Below are positions 24,415 to 32,865 of a stretch of 44,275 nt of DNA, in pieces. The position numbers were made by a program, and so were the translations under genes. Source of the stretch: Syntrophaceae bacterium UBA6112 (GTDB lineage: Bacteria > Desulfobacterota > Syntrophia > Syntrophales > UBA5619); the NCBI GenBank assembly GCA_002423465.1, contig DIWG01000017.1:1-44275 (forward strand). Direction: 5' to 3'. The stretch's first letter is position 1, and every line of letters begins with the position of its first letter. A model generated the notes under the pieces. The model searched no databases. It had not been told where the DNA came from and was given only the letters and a program-made list of their open reading frames with translations.

Positions 24415-25101
24415 TCATGGTTTGGGCGGACGCGGTTCCTTTCGGATATTCTTCATCATTTCACCAATATCTCCCATGCCGCCTGCGCCCATGACTTCCT
24501 GTACGCTGTTGACCTTCTTGTAATCCCGCGGAACTTCGAACATGGAGGCTGTGGCCGCGCCTAACTTGATGTCTTTGAATTTCATGACCATTTTGCCCCC
24601 GGAACCCGGATATTTGGGGTTCGCAGGGACGGTCATTTCCGTTTGAATATTGAAATTCCTGAGATCTTGAGCCTCCCAGAGAGTGGCTTTATACTTTTCC
24701 TCAGGCTTACTCTTCCGGTAAAATGTTGAATCATATCTGATACACGGGTGTCCGTCGATGGTGTCGGTCCCTGCTTTCTTTTTATCGAATACAATATCAG
24801 GATCGTATACATCAGGAGTCGTCTGATGGTCCTGGGTCGGCTGCTCGTAATAGGTCTTGCTGACGGTGTTCAGCATAATGATCTTTTTTGCATCCGCAAG
24901 ATTGATGGTCACAAGACCCTTCATGGCCGGATTTTCTACACGGCTCTTGGTTCCCATTTTTGCCATGGGCATTTCCATTCCCGATGAGACCATTGTCGCC
25001 GTGAAATTATCCGGTGGGGCTGCAAGAACAGACAAACTGGTGAACAAAATACTCACAATGAAAAATAATGACACCAGACACCGAATGCTTATTTTTGCCA
25101 T
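24415..25101 (-). CDS. DUF4412 family exported protein
   Basis: 228 residues with a clear signal peptide (CLVSLFFIVSILFTSLSVLA, cleavage near residue 28). The mature part alternates beta strands (FTATMVSSGMEMPMAKMGTK, IIMLNTVSKTYYEQP, DGHPCIRYDSTFY), a pattern of DUF4412/LolA-like barrels that handle lipids or stay in the periplasm. The SD GAGGAGGG is just before the ATG. The end overlaps the open frame of the truncated methyltransferase by 4 bp. Function unknown. Confidence 0.85.
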   Translation of the reverse strand: MAKISIRCLVSLFFIVSILFTSLSVLAAPPDNFTATMVSSGMEMPMAKMGTKSRVENPAMKGLVTINLADAKKIIMLNTVSKTYYEQPTQDHQTTPDVYDPDIVFDKKKAGTDTIDGHPCIRYDSTFYRKSKPEEKYKATLWEAQDLRNFNIQTEMTVPANPKYPGSGGKMVMKFKDIKLGAATASMFEVPRDYKKVNSVQEVMGAGGMGDIGEMMKNIRKEPRPPKP

Positions 25102-25688
25102 GACTCCCTCCTCCTCTTTTTTCCTAAGCTCCTTATATCATAACCGTTGATCGAATCATATTTCTTCTTGATTTATCCATGCTTTTGTTCCCTGAACCGG
25201 TTCAAGCTCTGAGAACGGCTTGGGTCATCCATCCGCCCGACGACGGGCCGCCTGCGCAGGTGATTGCCGTACCGCAAAAGTTGTTGCACCCCATGTGGTC
25301 ATGCCGGATTAAGGAGGTGCTGGGAGACCATCTCTGATCCCCCAGCAAAGGAGGAAATGATGAAAATCTGTTTGCTTTACCGTCTGCTGTCCGTGCCCGT
25401 TACGTTCAACTGACAGTTTGTCTTTAAATATAGGCAATACAGGATGCATGCCAATAGCATGTAAGGTGGCTTAACAGCTTGCAATATAGAAGCAAACTCA
25501 GATTCCCGAGAAATGGCAAGCGTGGGAATGAGGAATATTCCGGCAATAATTGTCAGCAGCTTTAGGGACTGTTATTGATAACTCTTGATATTATATGGTG
25601 TTACTCGAGAAGGCTTTTTGCATGGCATCCGGACAATATTGTCGAAAAACACGGTCAATTGGTTTTATTGGTTTTGATTTTCTCGTCC
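25102..25688. other. Intergenic region with gene fragments
   Basis: No intact gene. Contents: a 52-codon plus-strand frame at 25179-25337 without SD but with GC-rich, protein-like content (TAWVIHPPDDGPPAQVIAVP); an 18-codon plus-strand ORF at 25357-25413 (MMKICLLYRLLSVPVTFN) behind a perfect AAAGGAGGAA; and on the minus strand a membrane-protein fragment at 25377-25571 described separately. The remainder is AT-rich. Confidence 0.4.
25377..25571 (-). pseudogene. Fragment of a membrane protein
   Basis: A 64-codon open frame with no start. It reads SLKLLTIIAGIFLIPTLAIS, then ESEFASILQAVKPPYMLLAC and ILYCLYLKTNCQL before the stop. The order helix - E/D-x-(3)-LQAVK-P-Y - helix resembles the first two helices of lysylphosphatidylglycerol synthase/UPF0104-type flippases. 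It could instead be chance, but the composition is protein-like. No SD or in-frame ATG at the front. Confidence 0.3.
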
Positions 25689-26198
25689 TTATAACCACAC
25701 ATATGATCCGTTCACAACCTTTTTGATCTTGCCGAATTTTTCAGCATCTCGGATGATTCCACCGATCTTGGAATCGGATAATCCAAACTTCTCTTTCAGT
25801 GATGCAATTGAAATCTCCCTCGGTTTCTGTTCGACAACTTCAACCACGACTCTTTGATGGCCCGGCACCCCCTCTTTCCGGATATATTTTCTGAGCGGTG
25901 GCCTTTTCGCCTTTAATTCATGAGAAAATTCAGGCATGGAGGAGCTTGTTGCTGATAATATCGGGGATGCCTTGGATCGTTCAGGCTTCTTTATTTCTGC
26001 GCCTGCTTGAGATGCTTTCATTTTTACATTTGCTATGGGTTCCTGGCTTTTCCTTGCTTGTCTCTCCGCCATCTTCTTTTTCACTCCAAAACTTTCGATC
26101 AGTGGATCTTGGATCTTGTCAAAATTCGATTCAATGAAGGATTCCGAACCCTTCATCTCGATTTCTCTTGTTAATTGATTAAACTTTATGCGGGGCAT
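25689..26198 (-). CDS. Hypothetical protein with C-terminal winged-helix-like segment
   Basis: 169 residues, no family recognised with certainty. The N-terminus FNQLTREIEMKGSESFIESN has the beta-hairpin/helix look of a short domain also found as 'I-x-GSEEFIE' in other proteins. The middle (residues about 45-100) is Lys/Ser/Ala-rich and probably disordered. The C-terminal 45 residues (SIASLKEKFGLSDSKIGGII, ending GSYVWL) look like a helix-turn-helix. AGGGAG is 5 nt before the ATG. Low GC relative to neighbours. Confidence 0.65.
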   Translation of the reverse strand: MPRIKFNQLTREIEMKGSESFIESNFDKIQDPLIESFGVKKKMAERQARKSQEPIANVKMKASQAGAEIKKPERSKASPILSATSSSMPEFSHELKAKRPPLRKYIRKEGVPGHQRVVVEVVEQKPREISIASLKEKFGLSDSKIGGIIRDAEKFGKIKKVVNGSYVWL

Positions 26199-26329
26199 AA
26201 AATCTCCCTTCTCCGTGCTTTTATTATTGTGATCACGAGGGTTTTTTTACTACAGATAATCCTGGTTGCTCACTTTGCCGGCGGCATATATCATAAAGTC
26301 GGGATCAGAACAAGGTAAAAAAGCAAAAA

Positions 26330-26518
26330 CTATTTTACATGATCGATCTTCTCCATCGGTTCAGGCTCTGACATATCCGAGTCTGCGTTCGGAGTGCCCG
26401 TTTTTAGATGGGCTTTCTGCTGTTTGGCCATGATTCGCTTTGCCGCCTTATCCATCTGTTTTTGCTGCCTTGCTTTTTCTTTCCCCTGCTTGCCGAAATT
26501 GTACATGGATTTTCCCAT
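26330..26518 (-). CDS. Small Lys-rich hypothetical protein
   Basis: 62 residues. The N-terminal 40 are highly basic and helical (KQGKEKARQQKQMDKAAKR); the C-terminus is acidic (ADSDMSEPEPMEKID). An SD AGGAG lies 7 nt before the ATG. Small charged proteins of this kind recur in deltaproteobacteria without known function; nucleic-acid binding is possible. Confidence 0.6.
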   Translation of the reverse strand: MGKSMYNFGKQGKEKARQQKQMDKAAKRIMAKQQKAHLKTGTPNADSDMSEPEPMEKIDHVK

Positions 26519-27017
26519 TTTAAAGCTCCTGTTATTATTTCTTTGAATCTTTACAGAACATCCACATCAAAAAACAGACGAGAGCCGCCTGTGCCGTCTT
26601 GTCTTTTAACTGGAGTCACATCATTGAACATTTTCTCTTGAGGGTATCGGGAACCCCAGACGGGCACAGCAGCATCTCGTCGTTTATTCTTATTATTTGT
26701 ACATTTCCCGGAGAACTATGATAAAGATCGCGTCCCAAGCGTTGCGTCATCTCGATGGCCTTAAGATAGTCTTGCTTATCGTCAATGTCAAGAGACGCCT
26801 TTACTTTTTGCCCTATGATTACTTTTCTTGGTTATCCTCGTCAAAACCTCCTTCACATGGGTTGCCATTTGTGTATCCCCCTGGAAAATCGTAACCGTAT
26901 CGGACGCAAGCGACCCAATAGTATCCACCCAATATCTTTCATTGATCATCGTCATTGTTTCTGATAAATCAACCGATCAAGAGTCGGGAATGGTTCCCGG
27001 CGTCATACAGGGACGAT
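26519..27017. other. Intergenic stretch around the broken frame
   Basis: Besides the possible frameshifted gene on the minus strand, nothing convincing is seen. Plus-strand frames here (for example 26697-26894) lack an SD and family resemblance. The 62 bp just before the YciO start hold no recognisable promoter. Confidence 0.4.
26616..26955 (-). pseudogene. Possible frameshifted gene of about 113 codons
   Basis: Not visible as one frame. From ATG 26955 the minus strand reads INERYWVDTIGSLASDTVTI then MATHVKEVLTRITKK. If the frame shifts by one base near 26820, it continues VIIGQKVKASLDIDDKQD, LKAIEMTQRLGRDLYHSSPG, NVQIIRINDEMLLCPSGVPD and stops at 26616. Both halves have natural amino-acid composition. 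No family was recognised and no good SD is present. Confidence 0.4.
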
Positions 27018-27626
27018 ATGCAGATTGCCATCAACAATCAGAACCCCCAGATGCGGCTGATCCGCAAGGCGGTGGAAATCCTCCACGGCGGCGGGATCGT
27101 CATCTATCCGACCGACACGGTCTATGGGATGGGGTGCGACCTGTTCAACAAGAAGGGGATCGAGCGGATCTACGAAATCCAGCGCCGCGACCGGAGGCAG
27201 CCGCTGAGCTTCATCTGCGCCGACCTCAAGGACATCAGCCGCTACGCACGGGTCTCCGACGACGCCTACAAGATCATGAGGCGCCTGTTGCCGGGGCCAT
27301 ACACCTTCATCCTCGAGGCATCGCGGGCCGTCCCCAAGATCATTCTCCCCAAGCGGCAGACGACCGGTATCCGGATCCCCAACAACAATATCTGCATGGC
27401 GCTCGTTGCGGAGATGGGCTCGCCCGTCATCAGCACCAGCGTCAAGGATGAGGACGGCGAGCTTTTAAGCGACCCCCGCATCATCGAGGAGCTTTTCGGA
27501 AAACGGGTCGACATGATCATCGACGGTGGGATCATCGCCGCGACGCCCTCGAGCGTAGTCAGTCTCCTCGACGAAGGGGTTGAGGTCATTCGAATTGGAA
27601 AAGGCGATGTGTCCGCCTTCCTATAG
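27018..27626 (+). CDS. YrdC/Sua5 domain protein, YciO type (L-threonylcarbamoyladenylate synthase family)
   Basis: A 202-residue single YrdC domain. It starts QIAINNQNPQMRLIRKAVEI, then GGGIVIYPTDTVYGMGCD, PLSFICADL, LLPGPYTFILEA, TTGIRIPNNNICMAL and MIIDGGIIAATPSSVVSL. The KRD-(N)-PLSF region and overall pattern are closer to E. coli YciO than to TsaC, so a tRNA t6A role is uncertain. ATG 27018 gives the YciO-like N-terminus; the SD is weak (GGGA). The RNase G/E gene starts 11 bp downstream, so the two probably form an operon. Confidence 0.9.
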   Translation: MQIAINNQNPQMRLIRKAVEILHGGGIVIYPTDTVYGMGCDLFNKKGIERIYEIQRRDRRQPLSFICADLKDISRYARVSDDAYKIMRRLLPGPYTFILEASRAVPKIILPKRQTTGIRIPNNNICMALVAEMGSPVISTSVKDEDGELLSDPRIIEELFGKRVDMIIDGGIIAATPSSVVSLLDEGVEVIRIGKGDVSAFL

Positions 27627-27637
27627 AAAGGATCTTT

Positions 27638-29737
27638 ATGAAGAAACAGATGCTGATCAACGCCGTCCACCTCGAGCAGAAACGCATGGCGATCGTGGAA
27701 GACGGCAAACTGGTCGAATTCAACATTCAGATGGCCGTAAGAGAACCGATTAACGGCAACATCTACAAGGGACTCGTGATGAAGGTGGAGCGGGGACTCC
27801 AGGCCGCCTTCGTGAACTACGGCGGCCGGAAGGACGGTTTTCTCCCGCTGCGCGACGTCAGTGCCAATTACTTTACGGAAGGCGCGAGATCGACGCTCAA
27901 GCCCGGTCAGGAGGTCCTCGTCCAGGTTCTCCGGGAGGTCAGCGAGCGCAAGGGTGCGCTGCTCACATCCTACATCTCCCTGCCGGGGAGATACCTGGTG
28001 CTTCTGCCCAACAAGGAGAGCAGCGGCATCTCCCGCAAGATCGAGGACGAGGAGGACCGCAAGCGGCTCAAGGAGCTTGTTGAACAGATCAAGACCGAAG
28101 AGGGGGTCGGCTTCATCGTCCGGACGGCCGGGATGAACAGGACCAAACAGGAGCTGGCCCGGGACTACCAGCATCTCTCCCGTCTCTGGAAAGAGATTCA
28201 GAAGGGGGCAGCCGAAACGACAGCACCCGCACTGATCTACCAGGAGAGCGCCTTCGGCGTTCGTTCGCTGCGCGATTATTTCACGTCGGACATCGAGGAG
28301 ATCCGGGTCGACGATCTGGAAACCTTCCGCCAGGTCAGGGCCTACTGCAAGGCCGTCGCCCCGCGGAATCTCAAAATGATCAAGTTGGACAAGGAAAAGA
28401 CCCCCCTCTTCGACAAGTACCAGCTCGAGGATCAGATCCGCGTGATCTACCAGGACCGAGTCGATCTGAAGTCCGGCGGCTATCTGATTATCAACCCCAC
28501 CGAGGCGATGATCACGATCGATGTCAACTCCGGCCGAGGCTCCCACAAACGGAACGTCGAGGAAACCGCTTTCCAGACCAACACGGAGGCGGCGGAGGAG
28601 ATCGCCCGTCAGCTCCGACTGCGCGACCTCGGGGGGCTGATTGTCATTGACTTCATCGATATGATGGACAGCAAACACAACGCTGAGGTCGAGAAGGCCT
28701 TCAAGAAAGCCCTGAGCCTCGACCGGGCGAGGATTCAGCTCTCCCACATCTCCAAATTCGGCATCCTGGAACTCTCGCGCCAGAAGAAGCAGTCGACGAT
28801 TCAGGAGATCAGCTACACGCCCTGTCCCTTCTGCCGGGGCCGGGGGGTGAGGCCCTCTCTCGAATACACGGCTCTGACCGCCTATCGGAAGATCGAAACC
28901 CAAGTCGTCAAGGGACTCTCCTCCATGATTAAAATCGCGGTCCCTTATGAGGTGGCCGACTACCTCCAGAACCAGAAACGGGCGGAGATTGGCCACCTGG
29001 AAAACGACTACGACATGTCGATCCATATCACGGGAAGTCCCGACATGAGGTGGGACGAATCGAGGATCGAAACGATCCGGCGGGAGACGCCGTCGTTGCC
29101 GGAGCCGCCCAATCATTCCCGGAAGGCACCGAAAGAAGACGAAGAGCCTGCCGCGCCGGACGAACCGGAAATCGGTGAGCCGGAAGTCGGGGAAGCGGAA
29201 CTGCCGACGCCCGAAGAGGCGCAGCGGCCGGGCGAACCGGGGGAAAACGGTCAGAAGAGGGGTGCGTCCCGGAGAGGGTCGCGCAGAAAGGGCGTTTCTC
29301 AGAAGGTTTCGCCCAGGGATGAAAAACCGAGGGAGGAAGAACTCCGGGAAGAAAAATCCAAGATAGAACCTCAGGAAGAAAAGCCCAAAGCCGAAGAGCC
29401 GCAGAAAAACGGTGAAGTGCTATCGGGAAACCACGAATCCGCGCCCGGAACGGCGAAGAAGAGACCCCGCCGGCGATCCCGCCGCCGCCGGAAGCCGGCG
29501 GGAGAAAGACCGGTTGAAACGACCGCTGCCGCGCCGCAGATCCCCGCGGCGGCCCCTCCGGCTCAAGCGCCGCCGCAGGAAAAGGTCCGGATCCGACCGG
29601 CGCAGGCCGCCGTCGAGGCCGCCGCACGGAAAATCGGCGCATCAAGCCCTCCGGAGGTCCCAAAGGCCCGAGGAAACGGTGCTCCCGAAGATCCCCTGCA
29701 CCGGCTCAAGAAGGTCTTCGAAGCCCTGGATGATTGA
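27638..29737 (+). CDS. rng: Ribonuclease E/G family endoribonuclease with long charged C-terminal tail
   Basis: 699 residues. S1 and 5'-sensor region at the N-terminus (GNIYKGLVMKVERGLQAAFV, GRKDGFLPL), then the DNase I-like catalytic core with ITIDVNSGRGSHKRN and LGGLIVIDFIDMMD, which carry the metal-binding Asp residues, and the Zn-link CPFCRGRG. The catalytic part ends near residue 480. The following 220 residues are low-complexity: an acidic stretch (about 495-535), Lys/Glu repeats, an Arg cluster KKRPRRRSRRRR near 610, and Pro/Ala-rich sequence. RNase G has no such tail; RNase E does, where it scaffolds the degradosome. Start ATG 27638 has GAAAGGA upstream. Cysteine desulfurase follows after 24 bp. 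Confidence 0.95.
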   Translation: MKKQMLINAVHLEQKRMAIVEDGKLVEFNIQMAVREPINGNIYKGLVMKVERGLQAAFVNYGGRKDGFLPLRDVSANYFTEGARSTLKPGQEVLVQVLREVSERKGALLTSYISLPGRYLVLLPNKESSGISRKIEDEEDRKRLKELVEQIKTEEGVGFIVRTAGMNRTKQELARDYQHLSRLWKEIQKGAAETTAPALIYQESAFGVRSLRDYFTSDIEEIRVDDLETFRQVRAYCKAVAPRNLKMIKLDKEKTPLFDKYQLEDQIRVIYQDRVDLKSGGYLIINPTEAMITIDVNSGRGSHKRNVEETAFQTNTEAAEEIARQLRLRDLGGLIVIDFIDMMDSKHNAEVEKAFKKALSLDRARIQLSHISKFGILELSRQKKQSTIQEISYTPCPFCRGRGVRPSLEYTALTAYRKIETQVVKGLSSMIKIAVPYEVADYLQNQKRAEIGHLENDYDMSIHITGSPDMRWDESRIETIRRETPSLPEPPNHSRKAPKEDEEPAAPDEPEIGEPEVGEAELPTPEEAQRPGEPGENGQKRGASRRGSRRKGVSQKVSPRDEKPREEELREEKSKIEPQEEKPKAEEPQKNGEVLSGNHESAPGTAKKRPRRRSRRRRKPAGERPVETTAAAPQIPAAAPPAQAPPQEKVRIRPAQAAVEAAARKIGASSPPEVPKARGNGAPEDPLHRLKKVFEALDD

Positions 29738-29761
29738 CCGGCAGAACAAAACCGAACGGGC

Positions 29762-30949
29762 ATGAAAAACATCATCTATTTTGACAACGCGGCCACCTCC
29801 CGGCCGAAACCGGAAGAGGTTCCGGCGGCCATGATCCGTTATCTTTGCGGGATCGGCGGCAGTCCCGGCCGCTCCGGCCATCGCCTTTCCATCGAGGCGG
29901 GGAGGATTGTGCTGGAGACGCGGGAAGCGCTGGCGGAACTCTTCGGGGTGGCGGATTCCTTCCGAATCGTTTTCACAAAGAATGCGACCGAGGCGTTGAA
30001 CCTCGCCCTCCGCGGTCTCCTGAAAGCCGGCGATCATGTCATCACCTCTTCCGTGGAGCACAATTCCGTTATGCGGCCGCTCCGCGCCTTGGAGAAGGAG
30101 GGGGTGGAACTGTCGGTTCTTCCCTGCTCCTTCCGGGGCGAGCTTGATCCCGATGCCATCCGGCGAGCCCTCCGCCGGAACACGAAGGCCGTCGTTTTCA
30201 CCCACGCTGCAAATGTGACGGGGACGATCCTACCGATCGCCGCAGCCGGCCGGATCGCCCATGAGCACGGGATGGTTCTCATTGTCGATGCGGCGCAAAC
30301 CGCTGGGGCGCTGCCGATCCGCGTGAACGACATGGAAATCGACCTCATGGCCTTCACGGGCCACAAATCCCTCTTCGGACCGCCGGGGACGGGCGGTCTC
30401 TATATCCGGGAGGGATTGGAGGCAAGCATTCCCCCGCTGATGGCGGGCGGAACGGGAAGCCGCTCCGAATTCGAGGAACAGCCCGATTTCCTGCCGGACA
30501 AATACGAGGCCGGTACGCCGAATACCGTCGGTCTCGCGGGGCTTGGCGCCGGCGTCGCCTGGATCCGCGCCCGGGGGATCAAAGCGATCCGCGCCCACGA
30601 GGAGGCCCTGACGGGTCGCTTCCTCAACGGTTTGCAGGAAATTTCGGGGGTGACGCTCTACGGTCCGGACGACCCAGCGCACCGGACGGCTTTGGTTTCC
30701 TTTAACATCAAAAGTCTGACGCCGTCGGAGGTCGCCCTGGAACTGGACGAACGGTTTTCGATCCTGTCGCGTCCGGGACTCCACTGCGCCCCCGCCGCCC
30801 ACCGAACCATCGGGACGTTCCCGCAGGGCACCGTCCGGTTCGGTTTCAGTTTTTTCAACACGCAAGAGGAGATCGACGCCGCCCTGGCGGCCATCCGGGA
30901 ACTCGCCCGCGGCGGGTGCCGTACGCATGATAGAGGCTATGCGGTATAA
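29762..30949 (+). CDS. Cysteine desulfurase family protein (class V aminotransferase fold)
   Basis: 395 residues. PLP Lys 202 is in FTGHKSLFGPPGTGG; the N-terminus YFDNAATSRPKPEEV, the ATEALNLAL loop and EHNSVMRPL are family marks. The sulfur-accepting Cys 342 is in RPGLHCAPAAH. It belongs to the SufS/Csd-like 'cysteine desulfurase family protein' group rather than IscS, because the Cys loop is short. No scaffold (IscU/SufBC) gene is adjacent, so it may serve tRNA thiolation or selenium metabolism. It starts 24 bp after the RNase gene. Confidence 0.92.
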   Translation: MKNIIYFDNAATSRPKPEEVPAAMIRYLCGIGGSPGRSGHRLSIEAGRIVLETREALAELFGVADSFRIVFTKNATEALNLALRGLLKAGDHVITSSVEHNSVMRPLRALEKEGVELSVLPCSFRGELDPDAIRRALRRNTKAVVFTHAANVTGTILPIAAAGRIAHEHGMVLIVDAAQTAGALPIRVNDMEIDLMAFTGHKSLFGPPGTGGLYIREGLEASIPPLMAGGTGSRSEFEEQPDFLPDKYEAGTPNTVGLAGLGAGVAWIRARGIKAIRAHEEALTGRFLNGLQEISGVTLYGPDDPAHRTALVSFNIKSLTPSEVALELDERFSILSRPGLHCAPAAHRTIGTFPQGTVRFGFSFFNTQEEIDAALAAIRELARGGCRTHDRGYAV

Positions 30950-30964
30950 AAGGCTAACATTCAG

Positions 30965-32149
30965 ATGAAAATGACCGCCGTAATAAACCGCTCAGGGAAG
31001 AAATCATTGCGGCTCCCGGCGTTGCTGGCAGCCGTGATGATGTTTTCCCTGCTGCCCTTTTTCAGTGGGGTCTCTCATCCGGATTCCGGCAACGCAGCCG
31101 GATGTCTCCCCAGCTTTCCCGATCGCGACGGCTGGTATGGAGGCGATGGCGCCTATTCCATTTTACTGGATGACGGACGTACCCTCTGGCTCTTTGGGGA
31201 CACTTTTGTCTCCGACAGCGAGGGCAGGAAAAACAGGGTGGATATGGATCTGGTGTTGGGAACGACCCTGGCGATCTCAACCTGCAGCAACGAGGGACGA
31301 TTCAACATCCGCTACTTCCTGAAAAAAAAAGAGGGCCGATTTGTCTCCTCTTTTGGCGACAAGCAATGGATGTGGCCGCAAGATCCATTCAAGGTTCAGG
31401 ACAGGCTCTACATACCGCTTGTGGTCATTGAGCCGGCGCCGGAGATGGAAGGCCCTTTCAAATTCAAGGTCGCCGGGTACAAAATCGCGATGATCCGGGA
31501 TCATCATGGCAAAGACCCCCATGGCTGGTCCGTGGAATACCTGGATTGGTCGGCGGCCGTCCCATCGGGCGTTGCCGCCTTGGCTGCAACTTCCGTCGTC
31601 CACGGCAAAGAGGTTTATTTCTACCCGTTCTGTGTTCCCTCAGCGAGAGCTCCGGGGGGCCTGGGAAACATCCTGGTCCGTATTCCGACGGATCGGCTCC
31701 ACGATCCGTCGGGGGCCATGGAGTATTATGCAAAGGATGATACGTGGCAAAAGGGTTTGGATCCGGCGAAGGCCAAAATTGTTTTGGATGCCGGTGTTTC
31801 GGAGCTCAGTGTCCGATATCACGAAAGTCGGAAGCGGTGGATCGCCGTTTACCTGTCCGTGCAAAACCAGGGAGATCGGTTGCTGTATCGCACGGCGGAG
31901 AGACTGGAAGGCCCCTGGTCCGACCCGAAGGCCCTGATCACGGTCATCCCGGAAGTGAACCCGACGGATCCGAAATATCATAAAAACAATTTCTGCTACG
32001 CAGGGAAAGAGCACATCCAGTTTGCAGGGGCAGAAAAGCTGGTGACGACCTATGTCTGCAATTCTCTCGATGATATAGACAATAGAATCAATTTTATCCG
32101 GAACAATCTTTTTCTTTATCGTCCCATTGTGAACGAGGCGCCCTACTAA
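30965..32149 (+). CDS. Secreted DUF4185-like beta-propeller protein
   Basis: 394 residues with a signal/anchor (LPALLAAVMMFSLLPFFSGV, ending near GNAAG at 45). The mature part has repeated bladed motifs: YSILLDDGRTLWLFGDTFV, GKEVYFYPFCVPS, SELSVRYHESRKRWIAVYLS and RTAERLEGPWSDPKAL. This is the pattern of DUF4185 and five-bladed glycosidase-like propellers. No catalytic residue can be assigned. ATG 30965 lies 15 bp after the desulfurase stop with a weak SD (AAAGG). Confidence 0.75.
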   Translation: MKMTAVINRSGKKSLRLPALLAAVMMFSLLPFFSGVSHPDSGNAAGCLPSFPDRDGWYGGDGAYSILLDDGRTLWLFGDTFVSDSEGRKNRVDMDLVLGTTLAISTCSNEGRFNIRYFLKKKEGRFVSSFGDKQWMWPQDPFKVQDRLYIPLVVIEPAPEMEGPFKFKVAGYKIAMIRDHHGKDPHGWSVEYLDWSAAVPSGVAALAATSVVHGKEVYFYPFCVPSARAPGGLGNILVRIPTDRLHDPSGAMEYYAKDDTWQKGLDPAKAKIVLDAGVSELSVRYHESRKRWIAVYLSVQNQGDRLLYRTAERLEGPWSDPKALITVIPEVNPTDPKYHKNNFCYAGKEHIQFAGAEKLVTTYVCNSLDDIDNRINFIRNNLFLYRPIVNEAPY

Positions 32150-32261
32150 CGGATCGGGCATCTTGTCGGGATGCCGATTCCCGTAGTTTGGCGATCTTGA
32201 TGCGCCGGTAATCGGTTTTGGGGTCGGATCCTTCCTGAAGGTGAGATGTCCCGTCCGGTCT

Positions 32262-32690
32262 TCAGGGTCTCCAGGACTCCTTCTTCCGATAGGCCATTCC
32301 CTCGAAGACCGAAACGATCTCTCCGGCGCCGTCGGTGACACGGACGCTGTAGGCGGCGATCTTCGGACCGGCGGACACCTCTCGCGCCTCGGCGAGAAGA
32401 AAATTTCCCTGCGCCGCCTTGATGAAGGAGATCGAGCAGTGGATCGCGACGGCGATCCGTCCGTAAGAGTTGCAGGCGGCGGCGAAGGCCAGATCGGCCA
32501 GCGTGAAGACGGCGCCGCCGTGGACAATACCGAGGCCGTTCCGGTGATGATCGTGGAGCGGCAGACGGGCTGTGGCCCGGCCGTTTCCCGCCTCGACGAG
32601 CTCGATCCCCACGAATGCCGCAAAGACGTCTTTGCGGAAGAAGGACCGGATCTCTTCCGCCGTAACTTTTGTAACTTCCGTGTTCGACAT
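32262..32690 (-). CDS. PaaI family hotdog thioesterase
   Basis: 142 residues. The hotdog helix signature is GLGIVHGGAVFTLADLAFAAACN, with the HGG turn and catalytic Asp typical of PaaI/DUF4442 acyl-CoA thioesterases. SD AGGAGAGG directly before the ATG. It probably releases CoA from aryl- or acyl-CoA dead-end products. It faces the preceding DUF4185-like gene; the 112-bp gap between their stops has an imperfect hairpin (GGGCATC / GATGCC at about 32156-32175). Confidence 0.92.
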   Translation of the reverse strand: MSNTEVTKVTAEEIRSFFRKDVFAAFVGIELVEAGNGRATARLPLHDHHRNGLGIVHGGAVFTLADLAFAAACNSYGRIAVAIHCSISFIKAAQGNFLLAEAREVSAGPKIAAYSVRVTDGAGEIVSVFEGMAYRKKESWRP

Positions 32691-32817
32691 TTCCTCTCCT
32701 GATCCCGCTATATTCCGGACAGGGGCGGCGGTCTCTCCCGGAACCGGTCGGGATCGCCGTCAAATGAATCCGCCCACGGGCAAGCAAAAACGAAACGATT
32801 TGTTCCACGAAAAGGTT

Positions 32818-32849
32818 GAAGACCTCCGAAGCTTGCTGCGGAGATCTTC
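32818..32849. repeat. Third CCGCAG-type palindrome, 3' of the ferritin gene
   Basis: An imperfect 15-bp stem (two mismatches) around GCTTGC, with core CTCCGAAGC-TTGCTGCGGAG. The sequence is clearly related to the perfect stem at 16921-16948. It stands 17 bp beyond the ferritin stop codon and may serve as its terminator. Confidence 0.55.
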
Positions 32850-32865
32850 AATTGAGCCCGTGGGG

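Noticed and set aside
27266..29116. 616-codon open frame on the minus strand
   Set aside because: It is exactly antisense to the RNase G/E gene, has no SD or family motif, and arises from high-GC codon bias.
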